From Phallus indusiatus (Eukaryota > Basidiomycota > Agaricomycetes > Phallales > Phallaceae): DNA of 64,000 nt. Positions within the stretch are counted from its first letter, which is position 1. Every line of letters begins with the position of its first letter. Location: contig JAQFWX010000051.1 in NCBI GenBank assembly GCA_027605045.1, positions 1 through 64,000 of the forward strand, in the 5' to 3' direction. Shown here piece by piece: positions 24,185 to 36,457 of this stretch. The notes under the pieces were generated by a model, which had not been told where the DNA came from, ran no database searches, and saw nothing but the letters and a program-made list of their open reading frames with translations. The position numbers were made by a program, and so were the translations under genes.

Positions 24185-25579
24185 TTAGATTACAGAACCT
24201 TGTTGTAAAGCCAGCCTATACAAATCAGCAACCAAGTACAAACTTCCAGCTAAAATAATATCTTCATCGCTCTTGACTCTTTCTGCGGCCCACTGTAGTG
24301 CACGCGTTAAGCGACGAAGGTTGAACCGTTCATCTGGGGAAGCTTCATCGAATACCTCAACTTCTCCATTTTTTGTTAGACTTTTCGCGACTGTTGCTAA
24401 ATCCTGAGATGGAACATTCTTCACCCAAGGCATGTCTTCAACGTCATTGAATGGTACAATAGCAACCTTATCGCCCGCGTGGAGGAGAGGAGAAAGTGTT
24501 TCGGCAGGTTCTTTCATTGGGGCCTGGGAGAGTCCTATAATGAATACACGAGGTTCACGTTCGGAGCGTGATTGTAGAATACCGGTTCGATATGTCTTCG
24601 TAGTGTGCAAAAGATAGTCCTGAAGGGCAGTAGCAGACGCCTTATTGTGCGCACCATCAACCGTCACGGACACATTGGGGTTATACAAAGATATGCGCTC
24701 CAATCTCCCGGCCCATTTAGTCTCCAAAATACCCGAACGTAGTGTACTAGGAGATATTCGATCAAGTACCATCCCGAGCTGTGTATTTGAGTTTTCTTTC
24801 ATGATGACTCCAAGAATAGCCAACGCCGTACCCAGATTTTCCAGCTGGTGAGATCCCAAGAGTGGAAGTTTTAAATCAAGCTCAACTTCCCACGGATGAA
24901 ATAACACTGAAACTGGCTGATATTCCGGCGAATTAGCGAAACTATCTGACTGAAGCTTGACGTCAAGAGCAGGATATAGATGACCTCCGACAGATCGTAC
25001 GACATTCGCGACAACACCAGCGACTTCTGGATGTTTTTGAGCGCCGATTATACAAGGTCTTCCCTTCCGTGCAATGCCCGCCTTTTCCCTTGCAATCGAT
25101 GAAATCGTATTACCGAGCAGTTGCTGATGGTCGAGATCGACGTTAGTGATCGCCGAGGCAACGATAGCATCATCCGGGATCGCGTTGGTAGCATCGAGCC
25201 TGCCTCCCAAACCTACTTCAAAGATTGCAATGTCAATAGCTGATCGCTCGAATATCTGAGCCGCTGTCGCGGTCAAGATTTCAAAATTAGTCGCCTCGAC
25301 AAGGTTGTCCACGTTCACGTTTTCTACTTCGGCACGAACAGAGCGGTACATGTCTTCGGGAATAGCGCGACCATTTATGAAGATCGAGTCCCAAATATGA
25401 ATTAAATGTGGCGAGTTGAACCTGCCTACTGATATATGCGATGCAGTGAAGACGGATGAAAGCAATGCGGTAACACTGCCTTTCCCATTGGTGCCAGTCA
25501 CATGTATGGTTGGTCTCTTATAGACAGGTAAGAGAGAGAATAGTTTTTTGATACGTGTTAGAGAGAGATCTATGGACAT
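24185..25579 (-). CDS. FOL3: Dihydrofolate synthase (folylpolyglutamate synthase family), Fol3-like
   Basis: ATP-dependent ligase adding glutamate to dihydropteroate to make dihydrofolate, the last step of de novo dihydrofolate synthesis in fungi. The frame is open without introns (464 residues from the ATG at 25579, MSIDLSLTRIKKL). The P-loop TGTNGKGSV is at about residue 27, followed by FNSPHL, FEVGLGGRLDATN, NVDLDHQQLLG, KAGIARKG, and the C-terminal Mur-ligase motif VDGAHN. Length and the Fol3-like N-terminus favour dihydrofolate synthase over the mitochondrial polyglutamylating paralogue. A few in-frame codons upstream begin with TTG and are not taken as the start. An intronless gene is notable beside such intron-rich neighbours. 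Confidence 0.9.
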   Translation of the reverse strand: MSIDLSLTRIKKLFSLLPVYKRPTIHVTGTNGKGSVTALLSSVFTASHISVGRFNSPHLIHIWDSIFINGRAIPEDMYRSVRAEVENVNVDNLVEATNFEILTATAAQIFERSAIDIAIFEVGLGGRLDATNAIPDDAIVASAITNVDLDHQQLLGNTISSIAREKAGIARKGRPCIIGAQKHPEVAGVVANVVRSVGGHLYPALDVKLQSDSFANSPEYQPVSVLFHPWEVELDLKLPLLGSHQLENLGTALAILGVIMKENSNTQLGMVLDRISPSTLRSGILETKWAGRLERISLYNPNVSVTVDGAHNKASATALQDYLLHTTKTYRTGILQSRSEREPRVFIIGLSQAPMKEPAETLSPLLHAGDKVAIVPFNDVEDMPWVKNVPSQDLATVAKSLTKNGEVEVFDEASPDERFNLRRLTRALQWAAERVKSDEDIILAGSLYLVADLYRLALQQGSVI

Positions 25580-28503
25580 TGATAGACATTGGATGAATGG
25601 CAAATGACGTCCGTGGACTTACTCAAAGCCATGATGTAGTCACGACACGTCACTAACCGCGTGACATGCCTGTGTCACACGACTTACGTGATCTTTCTTC
25701 TTCAACACCTAACACCAAATTAACATCAGAACAAAACCCACGGTATTGTACCTTTATGTGCTAGTCTACGTTTGTTTACCAAAGCATGCTAAACTTCAAT
25801 AGGTTGGTAATTTTTTTGATTAAATGTCAACTGGAAAGTCTCAGTTTTATCCTTAAATTCTCCTTATATCTCCCGAAGACATCTTGATGGCCTTAGAGTC
25901 CCGTCTACCTGACTTCGCCACCGGCGAACGAATGATGCAGCGAAATCTCTTGCCTGTACCTGATTACCCACACCCACGTGTGGATGACGATTACTTGGTG
26001 ATCTATGACTAGTGAATGTTGTCAGTAGTCATTTCAAATTGATAGTACCCAGCTAGAATTTCTCTACTAATTCATTCATGAGCCGCCAAATACGCTCTGG
26101 TGATCACATTCAGCCAAGTACATAATATATCGTATATCATATACTACCCCTGGCTTCACTATGGCGGAATGGAACAATTCAATCGCGTACCCTAGGGGGA
26201 TTCAACCTTTTGCAACAAGAATCCTCATACGATCGAAGTCCCTGATATGGCTATATGGCACTTTTATCATTTCCGGGATACGTGGATCTGTTGTTCGTCT
26301 GCCATAATGTCTGCGGTATCAATAATAAACTTGTTTGGCACGCGTCTTCTTCCAACGGGTCGGGTGCCATAATGGCATTTACCACGGGTCGCCTTACCCT
26401 CTCTCTATATCAGTATGAGACTCACTATTTTGACGCCAGTCATTTTCCAGGACCAGTGCTTGGTTGTCTTCGGGGCAACGTTCCGTTATATGCGTTCCTA
26501 AATTGAACACTAACAGTGGCACACGGTTGCCTTTGTGCAATATATATTTGGAGTTTAATTGACTTTATTGATGAAGGTTATTATAGACATAACCGTCAGT
26601 CATTCATGAGTTTTTGATTTAGGGTTGGACCTCACTAGTGTAAATTAGGGTGCATCCTGGCTCCACTTATCAATGATATGATAACTTCGCAGTCGTTGCG
26701 CAGGATAAATAGCCTAAGCCAAAAAGGTTACACGTATTTAGAAGAAGAAGAATCGCGGTTACAGCACTAGTGGTAAACATATATTGATTCATTACACGTA
26801 CATTCTCAACTGAGACCTCAGCTCCAGATCTCAAACCTCATGTTAGTAAAACAATGTGCAACTCGCCATCTATTGCAAATATTCGAGCTGTAATGACTCC
26901 CGCTTATAATTATAAAAAAAGATTACAGAGATTATCCCGACATCGGTCAAAACGTAGAGTGCATTCTGCCTCCTGATGTGTATTGAATTTACGGCATTGC
27001 GGATAATTGGTTCAAAAACATTTGAATGATACCGTTATATTGGTTTTATCCGGGAAGTTCATGCAATTAATACAAGATGCGCATGGACCGCAGAGACAAC
27101 AGCAGTACTACCGGTATCCCGGCAGGCGTATATGCGGAGCGTAAAGGTGTTCATTATAAATACTGCGGACGACAGCTGCTCTGGGACGTTAAGTAAATGC
27201 TAGAACTATATATTTATAATATGCTTTCATGTGAACTGCCGACTATTTGAATGTTTCTAATAGGTTCAATAACGAAAGGCTGAGATGAAACCGCACTCCC
27301 GAATAGCATACATGCTCATCAGACAGTTTTCCGACAAACTGTATGTCACATGAAGCTTTCTTAGTCTCACCTGTACTAGTGGAGGCTACCCTGTTATAAC
27401 CTGACATACCGAAACTGTTATAATATCTCAAGGGAGGATGATTACGGAAATGATATCGCCGATACTCGGGTAATACAGGCTATAGATGGTTTCTACGTGG
27501 TGATTCTTCCCGATTCTTCCCATATGCAAATCAATTTGATTGCGGAATAATTACCCATTTGAAGTAAGAAGTTCGAGTCATATTCGAGAGAACTCTGATT
27601 CGTGGCTGAACTCTTTTGCTTCATGGCAACTTAAAAATATGTTGAATTCCTATGGTGAGTTCTATGCATCGAAATGTTCTTGGTCAGGGATATCATGATG
27701 TCAGGAGTCGGCATTTTAATAATACACTGCGACATGTTTAAGGCACCGAATAACAAGCCTAAAACTGTTTTTTTACGCCAAATTGAATTATGTATATTCG
27801 TGATATTCGTTATTTATGTCCGCATCTCTCAAGTGGAGCATGTGTGAATTTAGAACCTTCCGAAATCAACGCGTACACGCACTGGCCGTGTATAACTAGT
27901 CAGCCAGAGCCATTTTATATTATATATGTTTTGGGATGTTTTTGGCTTTGCTGACTGCTCTTGCAAAGCACCGATGTTCCGTTGAAGCCAGGAAAATGAA
28001 CAAGGTTTTGTGTACTAAGGACCATATGACAACCTAAAAGAGGTCAAAAGCTGCGCGTGTTTTATGTGAACGCTAAGAGGTGTGCACAATTTGCTTATTT
28101 CAAACTCCCCCTAAATGAGATTGTCCGGTTGGGAAGAGTATCACTAGTACAACGTCCAGCCAAAGTTACCTGCTGACCTTCCTGCAGCCTATGGTCCGTA
28201 CGCAGCATTTTTCAAGGGCCAAATTTGACTGTGGCCCGTGGGTTACAATGTACTTTGAGTTTGCCAAAGGAACATCTTGCCACGAAGAGATTAACTTACA
28301 AAACTGCCCTTTTGATTTGGGTAGATTGACTTCAGCCAACATTGTCCCCTGGTTTCGAAACGCTCTGGCAATGATGGGACAAGTTGACAGAAGATGAAGG
28401 CTTTTGACATTCAGTATCAGCTGACACAAGCTTACGTAAAGCTGGGCGCTCCTCGCCAACTTTTGCTCGAACTTTTCGGCCCTCCCACTTGTTTGCTCAA
28501 AAA
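25580..28503. other. Long divergent intergenic region with one possible small ORF
   Basis: Nearly 3 kb between FOL3 (minus) and the Hsp70-like gene (plus). It is AT-rich with no recognisable domain in any frame apart from the small ORF at 25887-26012. Frames at 26255-26506 and 27243-27431 look like chance. Confidence 0.35.
25887..26012 (+). CDS. Possible 41-residue ORF, unknown
   Basis: ATG at 25887, stop TAG at 26010. The peptide is rich in Asp/Pro (VPDYPHPRVDDDYLVIYD at its end) and its composition looks more protein-like than the surrounding AT-rich DNA. It starts about 300 bp upstream of and divergent from FOL3. It may be a free small gene, the last exon of a lost gene, or chance. No family recognised. 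Confidence 0.2.
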   Translation: MALESRLPDFATGERMMQRNLLPVPDYPHPRVDDDYLVIYD

Positions 28504-31500
28504 ATGGGATGTTGTGGCGAAAGTCGAGAATCTGCGGATGATAAGCAGATTCAATCGGAACCTACGCCGTATCTTGTCAATCAGCAGCCAATTGCCCATC
28601 CCGGCGCGATCTACGGAAACGGCATAGGTACACCTCTCACAACACCTCCTCCCCAACAATATCACGCCTTTAATGGGTAATTATCTCTCAAAATCATCAT
28701 GAACCGGTCTTTTTTGACGAGAAACTCCTTTTGGAAATGCAAGTCTGGCCTCTACTCCCAATATCCCACAGCCTCCAATGACACCTGCCCAAGGCTCTTA
28801 CAGTCCATTTCTGGACCCGAATGTCATCCGACCGAACCCTGTGCACGCCTTATCACATCCAGATGCATTACCACCTTCAATGTCTGTCTCTTCCCATCAA
28901 AGACATACTCCTTCTCAGCCAGTATTATCCGAAGATGAAGGCCGTATCTCCGTTTCAATAGACTTCGGTGAGTATTACACATGGTTCTTTCCTTTTCTTA
29001 AGTTTTTCTGATTGACCTTTGCGAGTAAGGTACCACATTTTCTGGGGTGGTAATGCTCTTCCTACATGACTGCTTCTTGATGTAATATCGCTGACAAACC
29101 TCCGTGCTCTTCACATTCTAGGCTTATGGGTCGTCGCGAATCGCTGGCGGGAAGATTCAGCAAATTCTGAATTGGCCGGGATCTCATGAAACTTTCCGTA
29201 AAATACCAACCTGCCTCTTATACGATGATCAGGGCGAAGTTTTGGCTTGGGGGTTAGACGCCAAGAATGCTAGCCCAATGGGCGGTACCATTAGATGTGA
29301 ATGGTAGGAGCGGGAATGGTCTTTCATATCTTTGAAGTGTCACTGATCCTCTCTCTGATAGGTTCAAGCTGTTTTTAGAACCTAAAGCGCTTCGTGATGA
29401 ATCTGTCGTAGATCCTAGATTACCACGCATTCCCGTGAGCCACGGAACATCCATAATCGCAGAGTTTAAATATCTTGAACTGAATTGTCTTTTTTTCTCC
29501 TCCTCTCTTAACCAATTATAGCCTGGCAAACGACCTGTTGATCTTATTATTGATTTCCTGACCAACCTATGGGAATATGCCAAAGAGCAGATTACACGCG
29601 AGATTGGTGCCGTGGCCGATTTAGGTGGATTTTTTTTTCTTTGGCTATTTACTGTATATCCGACACGTGTTTTTTTTTCATTCTGTATCAAGATGCTGCT
29701 GATGTTTGGCTAACGGTACCAGCCGCTTGGGATGCAAGAGGGTGTGATATCATGCGAGAAGCGGCCATCACCGCTGGTCTGGTTCAGGCTTCGCGAGCTG
29801 GGGAACGCAATTGGAGAGATAGGTTACATATCATCACGTACGTATCATTTCATGCGTATTTGCTTCTTTTATCTGATCCCACGCGGGGTTATAGGGAGCC
29901 GGAGGCAGCTGCTGTTCATTCTGCCCATCTCACAGGGCTACATCAGCTGAAACCCAGCCAAAATTTTATGATATGTGATGCTGGTGGTGGTACAGTGGTA
30001 CGTTCATGTGGTCAGACATCGCTTAAACAAGACATATCCTGACGACAAAACATGTGTCAGGACCTTGCTGCATACAAGATTATTGGTTTATTACAGAATT
30101 TGGAAATTGCGGAAATTTCAGCGCGATCTGGTGCTAATTGTGGATCGCTCTTCCTTGATCTACGGTTTCGAGACTTGGTGCAAACCCTACTCGCGGATCA
30201 CCCAGCACATTTAGATCCAGTTAGTTTAGCGTACTTCATGCATGCCTTTTCAGAAACGGAAAAGGTTAGTCACTCTATTCTTCTTATATGTTTACCCGCG
30301 CTTTCTTTTTGACATGGCAATTCGTATATTTAGCTCGCTTATAAAGGCGAGAGTGACGATAGTATGTTTATCCTATCACGCCCAATCGTTTAATTAAAAT
30401 TCATTAACCGTTGTTTAATAGATACAATATTCCATTTCACGTGCTTTAATACTGATGGTGCATTCTTTTTTTGATCACCACGTTTTCTCTATTCATAACG
30501 ATCTTTTTTCTTGTTCTAGATACTGATGACCCGACTGTCGGTCTCATCAACGGGGAGCTTGCTATCCCGGGAAATCTTTTACGTGAAGAGGTTTTTGACC
30601 CCGTGGTTGAACAGGTCAGATCTAGATCTTCATATACGGCATGACATCGGTTCTTTGATTAAATCTGACCCATTTTTTTTTCTGTTGGTTATTAGGTCCT
30701 TCAACTCATTGAAGATCAATTGAAACGAATCAAACAGCCTCTGGATGCCCTAATGCTGGTTGGAGGTTTTTCCGCTAGTGAATATTTGTTTAAGCGGGTT
30801 GATGTGAGTTATAACTCCCAAATGCCAACTATTTATTTCATTTATTAAATGAAATTTCTTTCTACGTAGGCTCAATTTGGTTCTCGTATTAAAGTCATTG
30901 CCCGACCCTCGGACGCCGACACGGCCACCGCGCGTGGAGCTGCGGCGTATGGACTAGCTCATCGGCCATTGGTCTCCAGCGTCATCGCTGCTAAAGCGTA
31001 CATCATGAAGGTATTCTTTCTCACCACTTCCCTGAGCGTTCTTGCGGGGTATGTAGGCTTAGCCTTCTCTTTTCAGGTCAAGTTACCCGCTGAGCCGGAA
31101 GATTGGCAAAAGCGACCGGCATATATCAGAGAAAATAATGCCGGAGTGCCGATATGTGAGAACAGGTGTGTAGAGTGGCCAAATTTGAAGATATGATATG
31201 TTTGGCGAAAAAAAAAATACCGGGCGAGCCGATTCTTTTCCTAACTTTACATTCATTTCTAGGTTACAGTACCTGGTTGCCAAGGGTGCCATTTTGCGTA
31301 AGGGACAGCTAGTGAAAACCAAGGTATGATGTGCTGGCATGTTACTATTTTCGATCGACGATCTCACATGAGATTTCTATTTCGGCGCACTTTAGTTCTG
31401 CAAATTTTCGGCAACACCACAAGGTCATTACATTAAATATGATTGTTCGTCCATAAGGTTCACAATTCAGCAAAACAGATAGAACATTTGAGGCTGTACT

Positions 31501-31973
31501 TTACACATCAGACAGTGAACAAATCATGAGATACACAGACGAGGTCGGTCCGAGGATTCCGCATCGGTTCGTATTCGAAATACTGATTAAAAAATTGTTA
31601 ATCCAGGGCGCCTGTACCGAATTATGCAAAGTAAGCTCATTCCGCGACTGAGGCTACCACAAAGTTCCTGACCTAATTGCACCATGCGCATTTTTTTTCT
31701 TGCTATTTTTTTTTCCAAAGTGGACTGTCGACCTAGGTACGCTTCCGTCATTTCAATATCAGGCGACAATTCCTCAGCCAAATGGTTTCTACACTGGTAT
31801 GACAATGATATATTGAAGGCACTGATTGTTTGGTTGACTATGATATCTGAATTTTTTTTTGCTCTTTTATAGAATTTGAGTTGGGCCTGTCTGTTGACAG
31901 CGCCGAAGTGCGCGGAGTACTAATTTACGACAACCATGAAGTGGGAGATATCGTTTTCGATTTTCTTGCATAA
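28504..31973 (+). CDS. Hsp70-like ATPase of the HSPA12 type
   Basis: Actin-fold ATPase related to HSPA12 proteins, common in mushrooms, with unknown client or pathway. The start ATG at 28504 (MGCCGESRESADDKQ) opens a Pro/Ser-rich, probably disordered N-terminus of about 130 residues; a Cys pair right after Met could be lipidated. Phosphate-1 motif SIDFGTTFSGVAYG follows, then WFKLFLEPKAL, phosphate-2 motif DAGGGTVD, LREEVFDPVVEQ, adenosine motif LVGGFSASEYL and ATARGAAAYGL. The end reads RGVLIYDNHEVGDIVFDFLA. About 15 exons joined by GT-AG introns of 50-110 nt (first exons 28504-28676, 28744-28967); no frame break found. There is no canonical EEVD tail or full substrate-binding domain, as expected for this branch. 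Confidence 0.82.
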
Positions 31974-32735
31974 TGACCCGTCCAAGTGCCCGTGCGAGTT
32001 TTTTTCCTGCAGATTTTAGGGATTGATCCAACGGAGTTTTAAGGAAAATTGATTAGGAATATCAGGATGCATATTAGGATTATACCAGATAATTATCATT
32101 GGGTTACCACTTAAATTGCCACGCTCATTTTGTAACATGTGCCTCATTTGCGAATACATATTTATAATTTTTTTCTGGGTTCTGCAACCTCGGAATGTGC
32201 CACCGGTGGCGTCTCACACTGACATATTACCCATATTACCCAAATGTCGATAAGCTGCGAGCTTTAATAAGACGCCTTGGTTAGCTGATTGGATTTCTAT
32301 TAGCAAATTCTTTCACATAATACGTCCCGGGACTGTATCATTGTACCGGATCGGCACCTGCCAAATAGCTACTTGGACTGAGATGACCTTGCAAAACCTG
32401 TTCTTTCCAAAAAAAATGTATTTTCGGTTTTTATTTTTTTATTTTTTATTTAGGGCTCGCTCGTTTCGGACCAAACGGAGCTAGACTGCTTTGACTTTTC
32501 GCCGAAAGTGCCAGACGCTTGGGGGGACCATATTACTTTTTTTTGGGTCTACAGACTTATCCCCCCCTACCGCATTACCCCGGATCCTTTATAAAGCAGA
32601 TGCGTCTCGTCGTAGCAGAGCAACGCATTCCGGCCCTCTCTTTGTCATCTCAACTCTCGACGCTCGCATTCCGAGCATTACTCTATTCCCAATACACTTC
32701 TCTTCTTCCCGTAGTCATCCAGAGCGCGTCGGACC
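31974..32735. promoter_or_regulatory. ALO1 upstream region with TATA box
   Basis: A clean TATAAA sits at 32590-32595, about 140 bp upstream of the ALO1 ATG, giving room for a short leader. The remaining bases hold the 3' end of the Hsp70-like gene and T-rich runs near 32440. Confidence 0.45.
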
Positions 32736-34794
32736 ATGAACGGGAGTGCTGCCTTTGATGACGACAAAACGGACTCGACACACCCCATGGGCTACACCAC
32801 AGCAAGGCTCGAGCAGCTTCTGTCGCCCGTAAAGCTTCCATCAAACGATCCTCGAGCCACATTCAGGAATTGGGGGAAGACATACCAATGCAGGCCCCGC
32901 GCAGTATTTGTACCCGAGACCGAAGAACACTGTCGCTTCATCGTCGAGCTTGCCAGACGTGAACAGACAACCGTACGCGCGTGTGGAGCTGGACATTCCC
33001 CGTCGGACCTCGCATGTACATCCGGGTACCTGCTACGGACAGACAAGCTAGACAGAGTCATCGAGGTCAGTTCATTCAGCCTGTTTGCCAGCATCCTGTA
33101 CACGTAACGCGTGACACGCCGACCGCCATTAGCCAAACGTTTTTGTTGACGCTGGCTAAATCGTGTGCTTCTGTCAAGTCTAAAAAAATACCAAAATAAA
33201 AAAAAAAAAAATAAAAACAACGGCTTGATCATGCCCGTGCTTGGGCGCGGCTTGTTCGTTTTTCCATCAGTCATGCGGGGAATCCCCCTTTCTTCAGCCA
33301 TGAGAATTACTTTGTCTTACAATACCTTTTTCTTTTTCCGTCGCTTTTCACTCACAGGTCAACGTCGAGAAACATTATGTCGTCGCTCAAGCAGGAATAT
33401 CCCTGCAGGTGTTACATGAACGACTGCAGGAGCATGGTCTGGCAATGTGCAACGTCGGTTCCATTTCGGACCAGTCCCTTGCGGGTGTTATCACGACCGC
33501 CACTCATGGCTCTGGAGTGGACTATGCCGTTATCCCCAGTCATGTTTTGCAACTGACCCTCCTGATCGCCGACGGATCTCGTGTATCTTGTTCCCTTTAC
33601 GACAGACAAGATCTCTTCCTGGCGACCTTGTCTGGCTTAGGTACAACCGGCTTGGTTCTCGAGGTCAAACTCGCTGTGGAGCCAGCCTTTAATTTGAAAG
33701 AAGTTCGCAATATCGTAGACTTCGATATCGGTCTCGAAGAATTCCACTCTATCGCTAAATCCGCGGAACACGTACGTATATGGTGGTTTCCTCGACAGCG
33801 TGTATGGCGCGTGATGGCTTCCAACCGGACGAACGAGGTAATTCTGTGATCCTGTCATTTGCTTCAATCTCTTGGTATCAACTCTTCGTCTTGCATAATA
33901 TTCTGACTAAACTTTAACAATCAAGGTGCCCAATGTCACCTCATCCTGGTTTTGGGATGAGCTCATAGGCTTCCATCTTCTTCAGTTTCTGCTCTTCGGA
34001 GGCCGCTTTTGGTCGTTCCTGACTGTGCTGGCCTCGCGATTAGCTTGTGCGTTGATGTCCGGATCCAGTGCGGTTGTTAATATAAGCTACAAGATTTTCA
34101 ATTTGGACTGCAGGGTAAGTCGGCTTTCTTTGATTGATCGCCAAAAAAGATCTACATGCTCTTTTGGGAAAAAAAATTAACAAGAGAATAAGCGGGAAGG
34201 GGAGGTGGAGTGAAAATTTTTATATATAATCGATACTTAATTGCTTCCCATTTAGTATCCGCAGTATACAACCGAATGGGCCATCCCTTATGAGTATACA
34301 CAAGATTGCCTTCGCGAGCTGGATACGTGGCTTTCGCGAGAGCTATCGAGTCCCCGGGGTATCCAGCCCCATTTTCCTATTGAAATTCGCTTTACCAAAC
34401 CAGACGATATATGGCTGAGTCCGAGCTATGGCAGAAAGACTACCTGGATAGGTCTAGTCCAATACAAGTAAGCAAAGTTCTATTTTTTTTCTCCATATCT
34501 TCTCGGATAATCCTTAATATTTGAGTATGCACTAGGCCTTACAATTTTCCTGTACCGTACCGCCGATATTTTCAAGGCTTCGTCGATATCGTAATGAAAT
34601 ACAACGGCAGACCTCACTGGGCAAAAGACCACTCGTTTCGGTCTGAAGATCTCCGCACGTTGTATCCTCGGTTCGATGAATTCATGAATCTGATTCGGAA
34701 AATGGATCCGCATGGCATTTTCAGGAACGAATACGTTCAAAGACACTTTTTTGACATGAATGTGAATGCGAGAGTATTCAAGGAAAGGCCCTGA
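32736..34794 (+). CDS. ALO1: D-arabinono-1,4-lactone oxidase
   Basis: Mitochondrial-membrane flavoenzyme making D-erythroascorbate, the fungal ascorbate analogue. Exons 32736-33065, 33358-33837, 33926-34114, 34256-34467 and 34536-34794 total 1470 nt, 489 residues. The FAD-binding N-half shows FRNWGKTYQCRP, then CGAGHSPSDL, whose His is the expected covalent flavin site; GSISDQSLAGVITTATHGSG follows. The C-half ends with GRPHWAKDH and FRNEYVQRHF, family landmarks. The first intron is 292 nt, five times the local norm, and holds an A-rich run (about 33182-33222). Start ATG at 32736 opens a short hydrophilic leader. A TATA box lies upstream. Identity is strong. Confidence 0.92.
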
Positions 34795-35146
34795 AAAATG
34801 ACCTCTCTCCCCACACATACACACATAATAGCCCATATCCAAATAATTGTATCAATAATATCTGACCCTAGTTTTTCCTAATCACTGTCACTGATCTTAT
34901 ATTAATTTGTTTTGTAATCAGTCGAGTAATAATACAGGAGAAAACGTCGTTTCTCGAGTGTTTATGATTCTTCCAGAAGCATTTCATACGGAGCTGCGTG
35001 AAACCGAAAGAAAATAGCGACAACAATAGCAATGACACAAATACCGTTGCCAAAGGATATATATTCAAGAAGGCTTATGATAACATCTTGAAGTAAAATT
35101 ACAAAAGAAGCTCACGGCATAATTTGGGACATACTCGGTTTTAAAT
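34795..35146. terminator. Convergent 3' ends of ALO1 and the Ubc7-type E2
   Basis: About 350 bp lie between two stop codons facing each other. An AATAATAT-type AT-rich stretch near 34855 could serve polyadenylation of ALO1. No coding signal. Confidence 0.35.
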
Positions 35147-36138
35147 TCATAGGCCGAGCTGCTCACGAATAGAAGCCCTCACTCTGCGTTCATACTCCTA
35201 AATTTGAATATGAAATTATTAGCAAATCGGCTCACTTGAGCAGAGTTTAAAATGAAAATGACCACATTACCTCCTTGTTTTCCCGATAAAGCTTGCAACA
35301 ATCGATGTTGGCCCCGCTTTCGAGATTAGGTTCTGCCTACACGTGGTTTGTTGCAAAAGAACAAACGGAAATGAGATCATGCAATAAAAATAAAAATATG
35401 AAAAAGAAGAACGAAGAGTGTAAAAAAAAAGATAAAACGTGCCAGCATTGAAATGACGCTAAGTATGACTTTTTCGACGCTTTGGACAGGAGACCATCGT
35501 TCGGAAGCCTTTTCGTACATTGTGGGATCATCCCCGGGCGTGTGTAAGATCGATATGCAGACGGTTCCGTCTGGATAAACTATACAACAAAAACAAAAAC
35601 GCAAATGTGAGGTCGGGAGTTAACTATCAAACGGGAAAAACGCACTGTTCGGGTGAAAGAGTGGAGGATCGAATTTCATCTTGAACGGAGACAGAGGATA
35701 ATCCTGAGGCTAAAATAGGCACAAATTTCACAAGGAAATGAGGGGGAAATGAGAAAGTAAGTAACGCGAGAGAGAATAACAACAGCCAAATCTGAATACT
35801 TAACGAAAGTAAGCTTCGCGATAAACACCCCCCCTTCCTTTAGCTCCATTTAGCACACAAAAGGCGTATCGCGGATAAAAGAAGCATTGCCTTACGAAGG
35901 GCGTATCTTTCGGACCAGATATTAAAGCTTCCCACGTGAACATGTCGGATTCCGAGAGAGGTCCAGCGGTGAACATGTCATCTGGTGCACCTACATTATG
36001 ATGATGATTAGCAAGTAGTGATTGGAGGATATAAACTGCCATTTCATTTGTATGGATTCATATACCATTTGCAGTCAACTGTTTATATTCAGTCATTAGC
36101 CGTCGTAAGGCAGTTGCATTTGAGGTACGGTTGCTCAT
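35147..36138 (-). CDS. UBC7: Ubiquitin-conjugating enzyme E2, UBE2G2/Ubc7 type
   Basis: E2 used in ER-associated degradation, where it works with membrane RING E3s. Start ATG at 36138 gives [25 protein letters not shown]. Further exons read [74 protein letters not shown] (catalytic Cys), the acidic insert [31 protein letters not shown] and [19 protein letters not shown]. It ends with [16 protein letters not shown]. First exon 36066-36138. The intron after SMLA has a weak GTTTTA donor or a GC donor, so one residue (Q or E before PNLES) is uncertain. The name rests on the acidic loop and N-terminus. Confidence 0.86.
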
Positions 36139-36457
36139 CATGATGTGGTCGTAGTTCAGTGGCAAAACAGCAACTTCGGCGCTTTACGTAATCGCATTGA
36201 GCCACGCGAGACTCGCGAGGCGCCGACACACTCAGTGACATCGTTAAATACTACGAAACTGTATTGCTGACTGTGAACTGATAATCGATGAAAAAAGAAG
36301 CAAGATCGGAATGTGTATTCAAAAAGGGGTAACAGGAATAGGAAGAGTTTAAGGTAAGATACAGGGAAAAAAAAGAAGTCGTTGATGGATATAGCACTTA
36401 TGGTATTGGCCTGTGGGTGAGCTTAGAAAGGCCCTCTTCTGATTGTTTGTTTATCGG

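Noticed and set aside
33182..33222. Poly-A tail marking a retrocopied ALO1 gene
   Set aside because: ALO1 keeps four introns at normal sites; the A-run lies within the first intron, not after the gene.
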